A model generated the notes under the pieces. It made no database searches. It was not told the DNA's origin and saw only the letters and a list, made by a program, of their open reading frames with translations. DNA of 64,000 bases, from positions 16,399 through 80,398 of the IMG/VR virus record IMGVR_UViG_3300023174_007844. One strand, given 5' to 3'. A program made the translations under genes and the position numbers. Origin of the DNA: a virus. Below, piece after piece: positions 26,040-34,621 of the stretch. Positions within the stretch are counted from its first letter, which is position 1; each line of letters starts with the position of its first letter.

Positions 26040-26633
26040 TTAAAAACCTTTCGCTATTGTTGCGCTACGATGATCTGCCATATGAAAGAATTCAGCTTCT
26101 TTTGTCTTAGGGAGAAAAGCAGCACCCCATTCTACCCTGCCATGATGAGAAAGTAAAATATGACTTAAGTTTTCCTTTAATTCTTTTGGAAAATCATTTA
26201 TTTGATCCATAGCAGAATAAACCCACATTGCAGACAAACATAAATGTCCAATGATTTTGCCTGTTTGCGTAAAAGTGTAATAAGCTTTATTATCAACTAT
26301 TTCTTGCAATTCATACTCTTCTATTTTAGCAAGATCATGAAGTAATGCAGCAGAAATTAGTAAATCTAAATCGAGATTTTCATATTTGTATGACTTTAAT
26401 AATTCACAATCAAGAATACAAAACTCAGCCACTTCAATAGAATGCTCTAAAAGACCACCAGGATAAGCATGATGCATTCCTTTGGCTGCTGGAGCTTGTT
26501 CAAATTGGCTTCTATATTTTCCATTTTGCCCAACAAGATTTGCGCATAATTCAGATAAATATGGATTTTGAATTTTATTAATTAAGACATCAAGTTTTTT
26601 TAATAAAATCAAATGTGCTTCTGTTGTAATCAT
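26040..26633 (-). CDS. HD-domain phosphohydrolase, YhaM-like
   Basis: 197 residues from the ATG at 26633, which overlaps the stop of a small membrane-protein gene (ATGA). Metal-binding His and Asp residues are in order: His-His-Ala-Tyr-Pro-Gly-Gly-Leu-Leu-Glu-His, Leu-Leu-His-Asp-Leu-Ala-Lys-Ile, Ile-Gly-His, Leu-Ser-His-His-Gly, and His-Met-Ala-Asp-His. This is the HD core of YhaM-type 3'-5' exoribonucleases, here without an OB-fold N-domain. It could degrade RNA or hydrolyse a nucleotide signal. Confidence 0.82.
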   Translation of the reverse strand: MITTEAHLILLKKLDVLINKIQNPYLSELCANLVGQNGKYRSQFEQAPAAKGMHHAYPGGLLEHSIEVAEFCILDCELLKSYKYENLDLDLLISAALLHDLAKIEEYELQEIVDNKAYYTFTQTGKIIGHLCLSAMWVYSAMDQINDFPKELKENLSHILLSHHGRVEWGAAFLPKTKEAEFFHMADHRSATIAKGF

Positions 26634-26782
26634 GGTGCTATTTTCTTTGCTATCCACTTTGCTAATCTAATAAAAATTTTCACTGCTAATGCTATCAGTG
26701 TACCTAATATTGCAATGATAATTATTGGCCCAAAAGGCAATAATACCCAATGAACTGCGTTGAGCCAATCAAAAAATGTCAT
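26630..26782 (-). CDS. small membrane protein
   Basis: 50 residues with one long hydrophobic helix (about 12-36) and a basic C-terminus (Arg-Leu-Ala-Lys-Trp-Ile-Ala-Lys-Lys). Its TGA overlaps the HD gene ATG. A holin-like or antiholin role is conceivable from topology only. Confidence 0.6.
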   Translation of the reverse strand: MTFFDWLNAVHWVLLPFGPIIIIAILGTLIALAVKIFIRLAKWIAKKIAP

Positions 26783-26784
26783 GT

Positions 26785-26997
26785 TTAATCTTCTGGATAC
26801 ACTTTCTTTGGCTCTATGATTAAACTATAATTAACTTTTTCTTCTTCAAAACAATATCTTAATGAATCCAAAAACTCTTTTCTATCATTGTAATAAAGTT
26901 TTTGAAGCATCTTAATCATTTCTTCTTCTGACACTTCTGAATCTTCATCACCAGTAATATCAATGTCAAAAGATAAATTCAATTTGTATTTGGCCAT
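26785..26997 (-). CDS. small hypothetical protein
   Basis: 70 residues from the ATG at 26997, one nt after the preceding stop. Acidic in the middle. Function unknown. Confidence 0.65.
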   Translation of the reverse strand: MAKYKLNLSFDIDITGDEDSEVSEEEMIKMLQKLYYNDRKEFLDSLRYCFEEEKVNYSLIIEPKKVYPED

Positions 26998-26998
26998 T

Positions 26999-27247
26999 TT
27001 ATTCTTCATCTACCTTTTTGTTACCGTCAACAATATGGTCTGTATCCCAATAATCAATGTCCCAATCATCAGCAATTAAATCACGAGGTTCTAAACCAAG
27101 AGTCCAATCCATCAATTCACAATCATCACTGTAATGATACACAAAGACTTCTTCATCTTTGTCGTAATACATATATTTTTGTTTCCAGGAAGTTCTAGTG
27201 ATTGGTTCACCTTCCATCAAAGCATCTAACACTTCAGAAAATTTCAT
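26999..27247 (-). CDS. DUF2829/Tad2-like small protein
   Basis: 82 residues. The start Met-Lys-Phe-Ser-Glu-Val-Leu-Asp-Ala-Leu-Met-Glu-Gly followed by Ile-Thr-Arg-Thr-Ser-Trp, and the end Asp-Leu-Ile-Ala-Asp-Asp-Trp-Asp-Ile, match the DUF2829 pattern. The founding family includes Tad2, which traps cyclic ADP-ribose-type signals of Thoeris defence and, in some homologues, other cyclic nucleotides. The middle segment is unusually acidic/aromatic, so ligand specificity cannot be inferred. Two further copies lie in the gene at 28258 and one at 63283. Confidence 0.75.
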   Translation of the reverse strand: MKFSEVLDALMEGEPITRTSWKQKYMYYDKDEEVFVYHYSDDCELMDWTLGLEPRDLIADDWDIDYWDTDHIVDGNKKVDEE

Positions 27248-27600
27248 TTGATTTCTCTTATTTTATCAAAAATTTTATTCCAATTATTGTCATCAACTAA
27301 ATCAATAGTAAATTCTTCTTCTTCACCTGTGTCGTGATTTATGCTATGCCATAAACCTTGCAAATTCCATATTTTGATATCAAGAGATGAATCAGTGTTA
27401 TTTATATTCCATTCTAAAATGACATCATCTCCAACAGCAAATATTTTGGGCAAAGATAAATCTCTGGGATAATTTTTGGTCAAGAAATCAGAAAGCAAAA
27501 CCAAATCTTCAGTGTAAAGTTCAGTGTATTCATTTGCTATCCAACCATTTGAAAATATTTCTTCAAACCTATCCCAAAAGTAAGTGAATTTTTCTTTCAT
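27244..27600 (-). CDS. hypothetical protein
   Basis: 118 residues, coupled by ATGA to its neighbours on both sides. A beta-rich segment (Val-Ile-Leu-Glu-Trp-Asn, then alternating hydrophobics) lies near 58-85. No family named with confidence. Confidence 0.65.
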   Translation of the reverse strand: MKEKFTYFWDRFEEIFSNGWIANEYTELYTEDLVLLSDFLTKNYPRDLSLPKIFAVGDDVILEWNINNTDSSLDIKIWNLQGLWHSINHDTGEEEEFTIDLVDDNNWNKIFDKIREIK

Positions 27601-27812
27601 TCTTGATTTACTTTCTTGAGAGTGTATTTTGCTTCCATAGGTAATATAAGAAATTTTATCTCCATCCAGTCAGTTTCACCAGATTGATGCTTTACTTTAT
27701 TCTGTAGCTTATTATCCTGAAATCTCCAATAAGTGGTATTTTTCTCATCTTTCACACACAGAATATGCCCAGAATTTAAAATTTCAATTACCTGTGTTGG
27801 AATAGGAAGCAT
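27597..27812 (-). CDS. small hypothetical protein
   Basis: 71 residues, overlapping both neighbouring genes by 1-4 nt. Beta-rich, no motif recognised. Confidence 0.62.
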   Translation of the reverse strand: MLPIPTQVIEILNSGHILCVKDEKNTTYWRFQDNKLQNKVKHQSGETDWMEIKFLILPMEAKYTLKKVNQE

Positions 27813-28081
27813 TAATCAACCTCAAAACTTTTCCTAAATGTTTCTCTAACATTTTGATCCCACAACAATTCAGATGCAAAACCAAGAGTACCAGAGTCAA
27901 AATGAATCCAAACAGTTTTACCATCATCAGAAAGACTTACTTCTATAATATCATTTTTATTGTGTTGAAATTCTTCACAACAAATATGGGCAATTTCTTG
28001 TAAATATTTTTTGAATCTAACAAAACTATAAATACGCCCTCTTACATATTGTTCACTTAATATCTTTGGATCAGCTTCCAT
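27812..28081 (-). CDS. small hypothetical protein
   Basis: 89 residues. Contains Cys-Cys-Glu-Glu near 34 and a beta hairpin (Val-Ser-Leu-Ser-Asp-Asp-Gly-Lys-Thr-Val-Trp-Ile). Overlaps the upstream membrane-protein gene by 11 nt. Function unknown. Confidence 0.62.
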   Translation of the reverse strand: MEADPKILSEQYVRGRIYSFVRFKKYLQEIAHICCEEFQHNKNDIIEVSLSDDGKTVWIHFDSGTLGFASELLWDQNVRETFRKSFEVD

Positions 28082-28271
28082 TTAACACTCGCAATGATAA
28101 GAAAAACAAAGCACTCAACATCCCACTAATAATTAGTAAAGAAGAAGTGAATTGTAAAAAAGATCGATCTTTTACAACCACAGTCTTATATGCCCCTATG
28201 AGAAAGTAAGACCAACTCATAAGAGCAAATAAAAAGACAATGGATAGAATTATAATCTTAATATTTTCCAT
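28071..28271 (-). CDS. two-helix membrane protein
   Basis: 66 residues with hydrophobic segments at ~5-27 and ~40-60, separated by a short charged loop (Lys-Asp-Arg). The topology fits small holin-like or superinfection-exclusion proteins, but no family is recognised. Confidence 0.65.
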   Translation of the reverse strand: MENIKIIILSIVFLFALMSWSYFLIGAYKTVVVKDRSFLQFTSSLLIISGMLSALFFLSLRVLNGS

Positions 28272-28803
28272 CTTTTATGTCCTGTTGATGTTTATCCACT
28301 TCTGCCACAACATCAACACTTTCCCAATCATCAGCAATTAAATCTAAATAAATAAGCTTGCCGTATCTAGCATATTTACCAACACCCCAATCAGGATGCC
28401 AACTTTTACGTCTGATTGTTTTTCCGGCATTTAAATCATCCAATACATCTTTGAATAATTTATTTGGAACCACAACCCAATCTTCAGCAAAAAGATCTTC
28501 AGTGGTGATTGTAGATTCTGCGTGATCATATTTTTTAGGAAATAATGTAAGACTAGGGTTGCCTTCTCTTGACATCATTTTGCCATGCCCTAACATTTTG
28601 ATAGCCCAATTGATATCTCTCTTAAGCTCGATATTATTCACCTTAAGAAAACTATCAAAATTACTTCCAATATGCTTGTTCTCTAAAGCATAAGGCAAAT
28701 AATCTTCACCTGGATCGATATAATTCATAGCTGCCTTATTCAATTTTGCTTTTTTAATTTCGACATCATAAAAATATTTTTGATTTTTAGGTAATTTATC
28801 CAT
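28258..28803 (-). CDS. protein with two tandem DUF2829/Tad2-like units
   Basis: 181 residues. Unit 1 (about 64-112) has Ile-Asn-Trp-Ala-Ile-Lys-Met-Leu-Gly-His-Gly-Lys, Ser-Arg-Glu and ends Asp-Leu-Phe-Ala-Glu-Asp-Trp-Val-Val. Unit 2 (about 115-168) has Phe-Lys-Asp-Val-Leu-Asp-Asp-Leu-Asn-Ala-Gly-Lys, Arg-Lys-Ser-Trp and ends Asp-Leu-Ile-Ala-Asp-Asp-Trp. The first ~60 residues are a separate, unrecognised region. Tad2 proteins act as oligomers, so a fused tandem would fix two subunits together. It heads a small-gene operon; TATTAT lies 5 nt before its ATG. Confidence 0.72.
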   Translation of the reverse strand: MDKLPKNQKYFYDVEIKKAKLNKAAMNYIDPGEDYLPYALENKHIGSNFDSFLKVNNIELKRDINWAIKMLGHGKMMSREGNPSLTLFPKKYDHAESTITTEDLFAEDWVVVPNKLFKDVLDDLNAGKTIRRKSWHPDWGVGKYARYGKLIYLDLIADDWESVDVVAEVDKHQQDIKDGKY

Positions 28804-28818
28804 ATCTTATAATACCAT

Positions 28819-28854
28819 AAAAAAATGAACTTGTAAGAAATCCTTACAAGTTCA
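28819..28854 (-). terminator. intrinsic terminator after Fn3 protein gene
   Basis: 12-bp stem TGAACTTGTAAG/CTTACAAGTTCA followed on the minus strand by a T-run. Confidence 0.82.
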
Positions 28855-28874
28855 TTAACACAAAAACAATCTAT

Positions 28875-31580
28875 CTATAATAATTTAACATCAGGGAAGC
28901 TTGTCAATACCTCAAATCCCATGTTGTCCCAGTGTCTTTCATCAGCAAAAGGTCTGAAATTAATCCAATATGAGTTTTCAGGACCATAAGTTCTAACTTC
29001 ACCAATTTCATTCCATGTATGGTAGATCAAGTGAGCAAAATTAACATTTATATCTTCGAATGGAAAATCAACTGGCAAAGTAGAATCAGCTACTAAATAA
29101 CCATCTTCAATTGCCACCACTCTATTTTTGGATATATATAAGTCAAATTGTGATCGTCTATCCAATCCTTGCCAAGTTCTATTTAATGGCTCGTTTAATC
29201 TTTGAACACTAGGTCTGAAGAAAATATCACCTTCAAATAAACCTGTAGTTGGATTTTTTGAAGCTCTGTAAATTATTGCACCAGAACGAGTAGTACAATA
29301 AGCATCCATCAATTTTGTAAGTTTATTTTTTGAATCTTGACTTACCCACCAATAATCTGGGTTGAAATCAATATTATCTAATACTTTCAATGTGTCAGAA
29401 GTAAGTTCATACTCATTGACACCACCAAAGTCAGCAAATCTAATCCAAGTTGATCTAGGTACAGCTCCAGTATTCATAGTAAAAGCTGGAAATTTACCAT
29501 TGTCATTAAAATTAGCAGTCCATTTTATTTCAGTAAAAGAAGGTTGATCATTAATAGAATTCACTTTGAATGTACCAACTTTATATTCAGTGCGATAATC
29601 AACTCTTCTATAAGGCGCTGGTAAATTCCAAGGGGCACTATCTCTTCCAGCAAATTTTACTGGAATATTGTAAGATTTTCTAGAGCCATCTGGATTATAA
29701 CCAGTGTCTACATTCATATTGTAACTGTTAGCATTTATTGCCCATCTGAATAATTTACCAGATAATGTATTTTGTGCAATTTTGTCAGCTGCTTTACCAG
29801 AATATACTACTTCTCCAGCAGGCAACAAAAGAATATCACACCATCTTCTGCCACTAAAATGGGGATCAACTTCAAATGTCAGGTGTAATACTTTGCCACC
29901 AGATATATTTGCAGTTTTCTTCGGGCTCATCAGCATCACGCCATTACTAACGTGTGATGGAGTTGATGATTGACCCAAGGTTCCACCATCATATATAGTG
30001 TCCATAAAGTGAGAACCCATTAAGAATACGGTTGAAGCAGATGTATCAAGATCATCTAAGAAGAATGACCATTTATCGTTTTCATACCATCTTAAAATGA
30101 CATCACTTTTGTTCCAATATTGCCAATTTCTTCCAAATCTTTGTTCTACTACATCTAACTTTTGTGGCATTTGAACAATCGGTTGGAAGTTTCTAAAGTT
30201 GTCAAAGAATACTTGTTCACCAGCTAAAGTTTTTTGAATTGTGGTTACTTTATATGGTGCTGATTTTGTAAGTACTATTGGATTATTAGATGGATCTCCG
30301 TGACCATTTACTCCAGCATGAACTTCACCACTTGGACCACTTGCACCAGGACCTATCACGCCATCAATTTGTTGATATGGACCAAACTTATCTAATGCTT
30401 CAACAATAAGATTATATGATTGGTTGCTTGTCAAACCATTCATTTCAACCATATTATAGCCTGAAGAATATTTAACAGTATTTGGATTATTTTCTACATA
30501 AACTTTATAGTCTGCAGCACCAGGAACCAAATCAAATTTTACAACAACACTGTCATCGTTTGGAGTGTATCCTGTAATATTAACAGGAGTTGAAATTGGA
30601 TCTGGTGGACCAAATCTTGTTATTATATCTGCTGCTGGGCCAAATGTTTCTTGCACTGTAAAATGATTTTTATTCACAGAAGCAACAACATATCTGTAAG
30701 TTTTGCCAGATATTACATCTTTGTCTATGTAATATTGAGACCATAAATTGGCTGCAATTAAAGTTCCATCTCTGTAAATATTATATGCATTTGGAGAGTC
30801 CTGGCCATTAATTTGTTGATCTTGCCACTTTATGAAATTTCTTGGCTTTCCATTATTCCATTCAGGGACAGCAACATATTTGCCAGGAGTTGATGGAGGT
30901 CTAGTAGTCCATCCGAAATTATAGTTAGGAGCAAATTCACCTCTTGCTAAACTTAAAGCAGAAGGCAAAGATTCTAATCCATTTTTATCAACTGCGGTAA
31001 CTGTATATGTCCAGCCTTCACCAAACACCAATTGACTTACTGTAAATGAATTAGTATTCGAAGAACCAATTTTTTGACTGTATCTGTAAATATTGTAGGA
31101 TACAGCTTCAGGACTAGGATCCCAAACTAACTGATCATAAGCACCATTATTCCACAAACCAAATGTTCGTAAATTGACAGGAGCTTCGGGATTCTTCAGA
31201 ACTAATAATGGAATAATTGCAGTGGAAACATTTGACATCTGCAAAAAACCAGATGGTACAACACCACAAACATAGTAATCCCATTTGTCACGGTATTTTA
31301 CATTTCTATCAATGAAAATATTCTCGTTATTTACAAGTTTCGCATAAGGCTTATAATAATCAGGTTTGGTACCTTGACCAACCTTATAAATAAAATAACG
31401 AGTGCATTTAGGTATTAAGTCCCATCTTAATTTGACGTGATAATTAGATGGAGTACCCACGCAGTAGCACAATTCTACTTGAGAAGAAAAATTCTTTACT
31501 TGTGGTGGTTTTTGAGCCCACGCACAGGAAACAAATGTGTATAAAAACACAAATAAAACAATAGCTTTCTTCATTTTCAA
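28875..31580 (-). CDS. large secreted protein with fibronectin type III-like repeats
   Basis: 901 residues. A signal peptide is clear: Lys-Met-Lys-Lys, a hydrophobic core, and Ala-Trp-Ala before Gln-Lys at about residue 23. Repeated Fn3-like features follow to ~400: Trp-Asp-x-Ile/Pro, Tyr-x-Ile/Val-Tyr-Arg and Tyr-x-Val-x-Ala-Val. The C-terminal half is beta-rich and Trp-rich, with a tail naming no family. It has a GGGGAGG Shine-Dalgarno leader rather than a leaderless start. The type is common in secreted bacterial surface proteins, so a cell-envelope or glycan-binding role and a bacterial origin are likely. Confidence 0.75.
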   Translation of the reverse strand: MKMKKAIVLFVFLYTFVSCAWAQKPPQVKNFSSQVELCYCVGTPSNYHVKLRWDLIPKCTRYFIYKVGQGTKPDYYKPYAKLVNNENIFIDRNVKYRDKWDYYVCGVVPSGFLQMSNVSTAIIPLLVLKNPEAPVNLRTFGLWNNGAYDQLVWDPSPEAVSYNIYRYSQKIGSSNTNSFTVSQLVFGEGWTYTVTAVDKNGLESLPSALSLARGEFAPNYNFGWTTRPPSTPGKYVAVPEWNNGKPRNFIKWQDQQINGQDSPNAYNIYRDGTLIAANLWSQYYIDKDVISGKTYRYVVASVNKNHFTVQETFGPAADIITRFGPPDPISTPVNITGYTPNDDSVVVKFDLVPGAADYKVYVENNPNTVKYSSGYNMVEMNGLTSNQSYNLIVEALDKFGPYQQIDGVIGPGASGPSGEVHAGVNGHGDPSNNPIVLTKSAPYKVTTIQKTLAGEQVFFDNFRNFQPIVQMPQKLDVVEQRFGRNWQYWNKSDVILRWYENDKWSFFLDDLDTSASTVFLMGSHFMDTIYDGGTLGQSSTPSHVSNGVMLMSPKKTANISGGKVLHLTFEVDPHFSGRRWCDILLLPAGEVVYSGKAADKIAQNTLSGKLFRWAINANSYNMNVDTGYNPDGSRKSYNIPVKFAGRDSAPWNLPAPYRRVDYRTEYKVGTFKVNSINDQPSFTEIKWTANFNDNGKFPAFTMNTGAVPRSTWIRFADFGGVNEYELTSDTLKVLDNIDFNPDYWWVSQDSKNKLTKLMDAYCTTRSGAIIYRASKNPTTGLFEGDIFFRPSVQRLNEPLNRTWQGLDRRSQFDLYISKNRVVAIEDGYLVADSTLPVDFPFEDINVNFAHLIYHTWNEIGEVRTYGPENSYWINFRPFADERHWDNMGFEVLTSFPDVKLL

Positions 31581-31645
31581 CCTCCCCAGGTTTATTTTTT
31601 GGTTAGAGAGCTATTGTTTTATTCTTGATTTAATAGGGTGATACT

Positions 31646-31894
31646 TTATAAATTATTGAATTCTACCTCTTCATAAATCTCCCAAACAGGTCCAGCATTA
31701 TTCAAAATATGCTGATGGAGACGGATAAATTCTTCCCAATTGTAATAAAATTCATTACCCATACTATCCATCAATTTTTCTTCAACACGATAGATATAAT
31801 AATCTTCAGGCCACTTTCTAGATCTTGTCTTCAATCCTAATGCAATTAATGGACGGGTAATTTGACTAAACAACTTCACGACTTTTCTCCACAA
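31646..31894 (-). CDS. small basic hypothetical protein
   Basis: 82 residues with a basic N-terminal half and acidic C-terminal end. Overlaps the exonuclease gene by 29 nt. Function unknown. Confidence 0.6.
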   Translation of the reverse strand: MWRKVVKLFSQITRPLIALGLKTRSRKWPEDYYIYRVEEKLMDSMGNEFYYNWEEFIRLHQHILNNAGPVWEIYEEVEFNNL

Positions 31895-32423
31895 TATGTT
31901 TCAAAACGATTGCAGCATTATAAGCATCCCAATAAGGATCGTGCTTCTCTCCAACAAACTTTAATCCCAACTCTGCCAAAGATCGTTCTAGCCCATTATT
32001 GTAAGGCTTTCCCATAACCAAACTATAGAGCAAAGATATATTTAAGTATTCATTAGAGAAAGGATATCTACATTGTTTCTCACGACATTCACTATACATT
32101 TTCTCATCATCATTACCCCAAGCAGCACAAGGTATAGATTTTGAGTTAAGATCTTTCATAACCATCTTGCACATATCACCAAAATCTTCGCCATTATCAG
32201 CTTGCTCTTTTGTAATTCCAGTGATTCTAGTGCAATATTCAGAAATTTCACTTCTTATGGGCTTGCAAACAATATTGAAATTGCCAGATATTTCTAAAGT
32301 TTTCATATCCAAAATGCAAGCCCCAAGAGCTATTACTTCACGATATTTATGAAAATTCTCCCGCCCTTCCCAACAAGTAGCTTCAAGATCAAATATTACA
32401 ATTCGATCACAATTGAAAGTCAT
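31866..32423 (-). CDS. DEDDh 3'-5' exonuclease (DnaQ/ERI1-like)
   Basis: 185 residues. Exo I Phe-Asp-Leu-Glu-Ala-Thr near 11-16, Ile-Thr-Gly-Ile-Thr near 68-72, an Asp in exo II, and exo III His-Asp-Pro-Tyr-Trp-Asp-Ala-Tyr-Asn-Ala-Ala near 160-170. The Asp-Leu-Glu-Ala-Thr-Cys start is closest to ERI1/KapD-type enzymes that trim RNA 3' ends, though DNA is not excluded. Overlaps the Fic gene stop by 17 nt. Confidence 0.87.
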   Translation of the reverse strand: MTFNCDRIVIFDLEATCWEGRENFHKYREVIALGACILDMKTLEISGNFNIVCKPIRSEISEYCTRITGITKEQADNGEDFGDMCKMVMKDLNSKSIPCAAWGNDDEKMYSECREKQCRYPFSNEYLNISLLYSLVMGKPYNNGLERSLAELGLKFVGEKHDPYWDAYNAAIVLKHIVEKSREVV

Positions 32424-33036
32424 TAAGTAAATTTCCCATCTTCAAATCTGACAATATCCTATCATAATCCAAAGTGTTGTTTGCCCAATAACTATCACGG
32501 AAATATTGAATAGAATCGTAATATTCTGCACGATCATCAAAGTGAATAATTACGGGACATTCTCCAACATCGTTTAATACCTTCTGTAACAACAATCTTC
32601 CAGTACGACCATTGCCATCTATGAAAGGATGAATTACCTCAAAGAAATGATGAATATACAAAGCAGCATCAAGAGGATTAACTACACCATTCTCAACTTC
32701 TTTCATTATGTCTTTGGCAAATTTGTACCATCGTTCCATAAGAGTAGGAATTATCATATGGTTTGGACATAATTCATGACCAATATAAACATCTTCTTTA
32801 CGATATTGCCCAGAACTATTTCTTTCCTCAAAATAAGGAATACCACGAGTGAGAAATCTATGAATGTCTAATGGAGTACTAGCATTTAATTCCCAGCCAT
32901 CAGACAAAGCAAAATTCAAAGCCTGAAGATGATTATCATACATATGACAACCAGGATAATTACCCAGATAACCTGGCTGAGGATCAATCAAATTACTCTC
33001 ACAAATAAAAATATGTTTCCAAGATTTAACAAACAT
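32407..33036 (-). CDS. Fic-domain protein
   Basis: 209 residues. The Fic active-site loop His136-Pro-Phe-Ile-Asp-Gly-Asn-Gly-Arg-Thr-Gly-Arg147 is complete, so AMP-transfer or a related NMP/phosphate transfer is expected. An inhibitory helix (S/T-x3-E-G/N) is not obvious, suggesting either constitutive activity or a separate regulator. First gene of a three-gene unit with the exonuclease. As T4 and other phages inject or express protein-modifying enzymes, host-protein modification is plausible; Doc-like toxin use is an alternative. Confidence 0.87.
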   Translation of the reverse strand: MFVKSWKHIFICESNLIDPQPGYLGNYPGCHMYDNHLQALNFALSDGWELNASTPLDIHRFLTRGIPYFEERNSSGQYRKEDVYIGHELCPNHMIIPTLMERWYKFAKDIMKEVENGVVNPLDAALYIHHFFEVIHPFIDGNGRTGRLLLQKVLNDVGECPVIIHFDDRAEYYDSIQYFRDSYWANNTLDYDRILSDLKMGNLLNDFQL

Positions 33037-33142
33037 TTCTACACCTCAAAAGCTTAATATCATATAAAAGCAAACACAACAATATAACAGAATATATTAA
33101 TGTGATACAAAATTTAAATCACAACTAGAGAAGGAGAAAATT

Positions 33143-33337
33143 ATGTCCATCTTATCAAACATATTAAAGAAAGCTGCCGGAGTACCAGAAGTTAATCTTA
33201 ATAAACTTCCATTTGCAAACAAAATTGTAGGAGACTGGGAAACTAAAAGCATGGAAGACCTTGTCAAACAACTTCCAAAAGAAACTATCCACAGACTTAT
33301 CGACGTTTGTAATAATGAACTTAAAACAAGAAGTTGA
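33143..33337 (+). CDS. small hypothetical protein
   Basis: 64 residues, good Shine-Dalgarno AGAAGGAG. N-terminus is amphipathic (Leu-Ser-Asn-Ile-Leu-Lys-Lys-Ala-Ala). Function unknown. Confidence 0.7.
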   Translation: MSILSNILKKAAGVPEVNLNKLPFANKIVGDWETKSMEDLVKQLPKETIHRLIDVCNNELKTRS

Positions 33338-33408
33338 AAATAGTTAGAAGATTATTTGTTTTCTTTGTAATCGGTTTCATCACTTATCTTTTATTATCAA
33401 TGAAATAA
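33334..33408 (+). CDS. possible tiny membrane peptide (TTG start)
   Basis: 24 codons from a TTG overlapping the previous stop (TTGA). Basic start and one hydrophobic helix. Could be a real coupled micro-gene or chance. Confidence 0.35.
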   Translation: MKIVRRLFVFFVIGFITYLLLSMK

Positions 33409-33430
33409 AAGATTTATCTGGAGGGAAAGT

Positions 33431-33520
33431 ATGAACGACAAAGATAGAAAACGTGATGCTTTATTTGTAATCTTATATAGCATTATAGGATACTTGATTA
33501 TTCTCATAGCAACAAGATAA
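33431..33520 (+). CDS. tiny membrane peptide
   Basis: 29 residues: charged N-terminus (Asp-Lys-Asp-Arg-Lys-Arg) and one transmembrane helix. Preceded by a strong TGGAGGGA site 6-7 nt upstream, which is the main reason to believe it. Confidence 0.6.
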   Translation: MNDKDRKRDALFVILYSIIGYLIILIATR

Positions 33521-33566
33521 TAATTTGTAAAAGGTTATAAATTATAAAATTATAAATAAATAAATT

Positions 33567-34595
33567 ATGTTAAGAATTTCTACATCTGCTTGTTTATCAT
33601 ATGCTAAACTTTGTGACTCATATGGATATTATGAACAAGCAGATTTTTATGAAAATTTAGTAAATGTAAGATTGTCTCAATTAAATTACGATTACGAAAA
33701 ACAACCAGCTTGGATTAAGGAACAATCAGCTCCTGAAAAAGCTTTCTTTCAAACATTACAATATCCATATAAATTATTAGAAAAATCAAACGCTTCTGCA
33801 AAACAAAAAGATCTCATAACAGATGCTGCGTTTGGTTCTATGGATGCGTTTGATGTAGCATTCACCTCTCCACAAGCAATTCAAGCTGCAAGAAAAGCAA
33901 AAGATTTAGCAACCTTAATAAAGAATAATCCAGCTGCAGCAGAATCTGCAAAAAAAGCAGCTACACAAATTTCCACCAAAATACCAATATTAAGTAAACT
34001 TATTTCAATAACACCTTTTATAGGCGTTTTAATTAATCTTTATTTGTCAAGACAAGAGATAGCAAAATATTTTGACCTTATCAATAATGGAAAATTTGAT
34101 GAAATTTGGAATGATCCTGAAGAAAGATCCAAATTTATTGAAATCGTAATAATGACAATTGCAGGTGCTTTAACACTACCTGTTGTTGCAGCTATACCTG
34201 TATATGGACAAATTATGTTTGCCACAGGAACAGCTTTATATGCTGTTTCAAGCACACTTACTTTAGGTCGCACAGCTATTGACGCTTATTTAGTAGGTAC
34301 AGGTGAAAAAAATTCTGTAACTGAAGCAATTAGTAAAGATGATTATTCTTTAGAACAAAATGAAATAGTTGGAATATTACAAGGCACAAGTCAAGATATT
34401 AAAGACGCTGTCAAAATTGCAGCAAAACACCTTAAAAATAACCCAGCAGCCAAATATATTGAAATTTTTGCATTACCTGAAATAAAAAATTATCCTTGGA
34501 TACAATCTCACAACACTCCCGAAGATAATCTCAAATATAATAAGTTTATGCAAATATTATCAATTTTAAGAAAATTATCTAAACGCTCTAAATAA
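33567..34595 (+). CDS. tagged hypothetical protein with membrane-active-like segments
   Basis: 342 residues. Residues ~10-32 follow the tag pattern (Tyr-Ala-Lys-Leu-Cys-Asp-x-Tyr-Gly-Tyr-Tyr-Glu-Gln-Ala-Asp) but the K-x-A-Q end is degenerate. Two hydrophobic stretches (about 140-160 and 190-225, Ala/Ile/Val/Gly rich) could insert in membranes. C-terminus is helical and basic. It might act at the host membrane during DNA entry; this is speculation from topology. Confidence 0.65.
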   Translation: MLRISTSACLSYAKLCDSYGYYEQADFYENLVNVRLSQLNYDYEKQPAWIKEQSAPEKAFFQTLQYPYKLLEKSNASAKQKDLITDAAFGSMDAFDVAFTSPQAIQAARKAKDLATLIKNNPAAAESAKKAATQISTKIPILSKLISITPFIGVLINLYLSRQEIAKYFDLINNGKFDEIWNDPEERSKFIEIVIMTIAGALTLPVVAAIPVYGQIMFATGTALYAVSSTLTLGRTAIDAYLVGTGEKNSVTEAISKDDYSLEQNEIVGILQGTSQDIKDAVKIAAKHLKNNPAAKYIEIFALPEIKNYPWIQSHNTPEDNLKYNKFMQILSILRKLSKRSK

Positions 34596-34619
34596 AAAAC
34601 CCCCAAGAGGGGGTTTTTT
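34594..34619. terminator. bidirectional intrinsic terminator
   Basis: AAAAAACCCCC-AAGA-GGGGGTTTTTT between convergent tagged-protein genes. Confidence 0.9.
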
Positions 34620-34621
34620 AT

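Noticed and set aside
26040-28803. Toxin-antitoxin interpretation of the small-gene operon
   Set aside because: No toxin family was recognised; the small proteins are better described as unknown or Tad2-like accessory genes.
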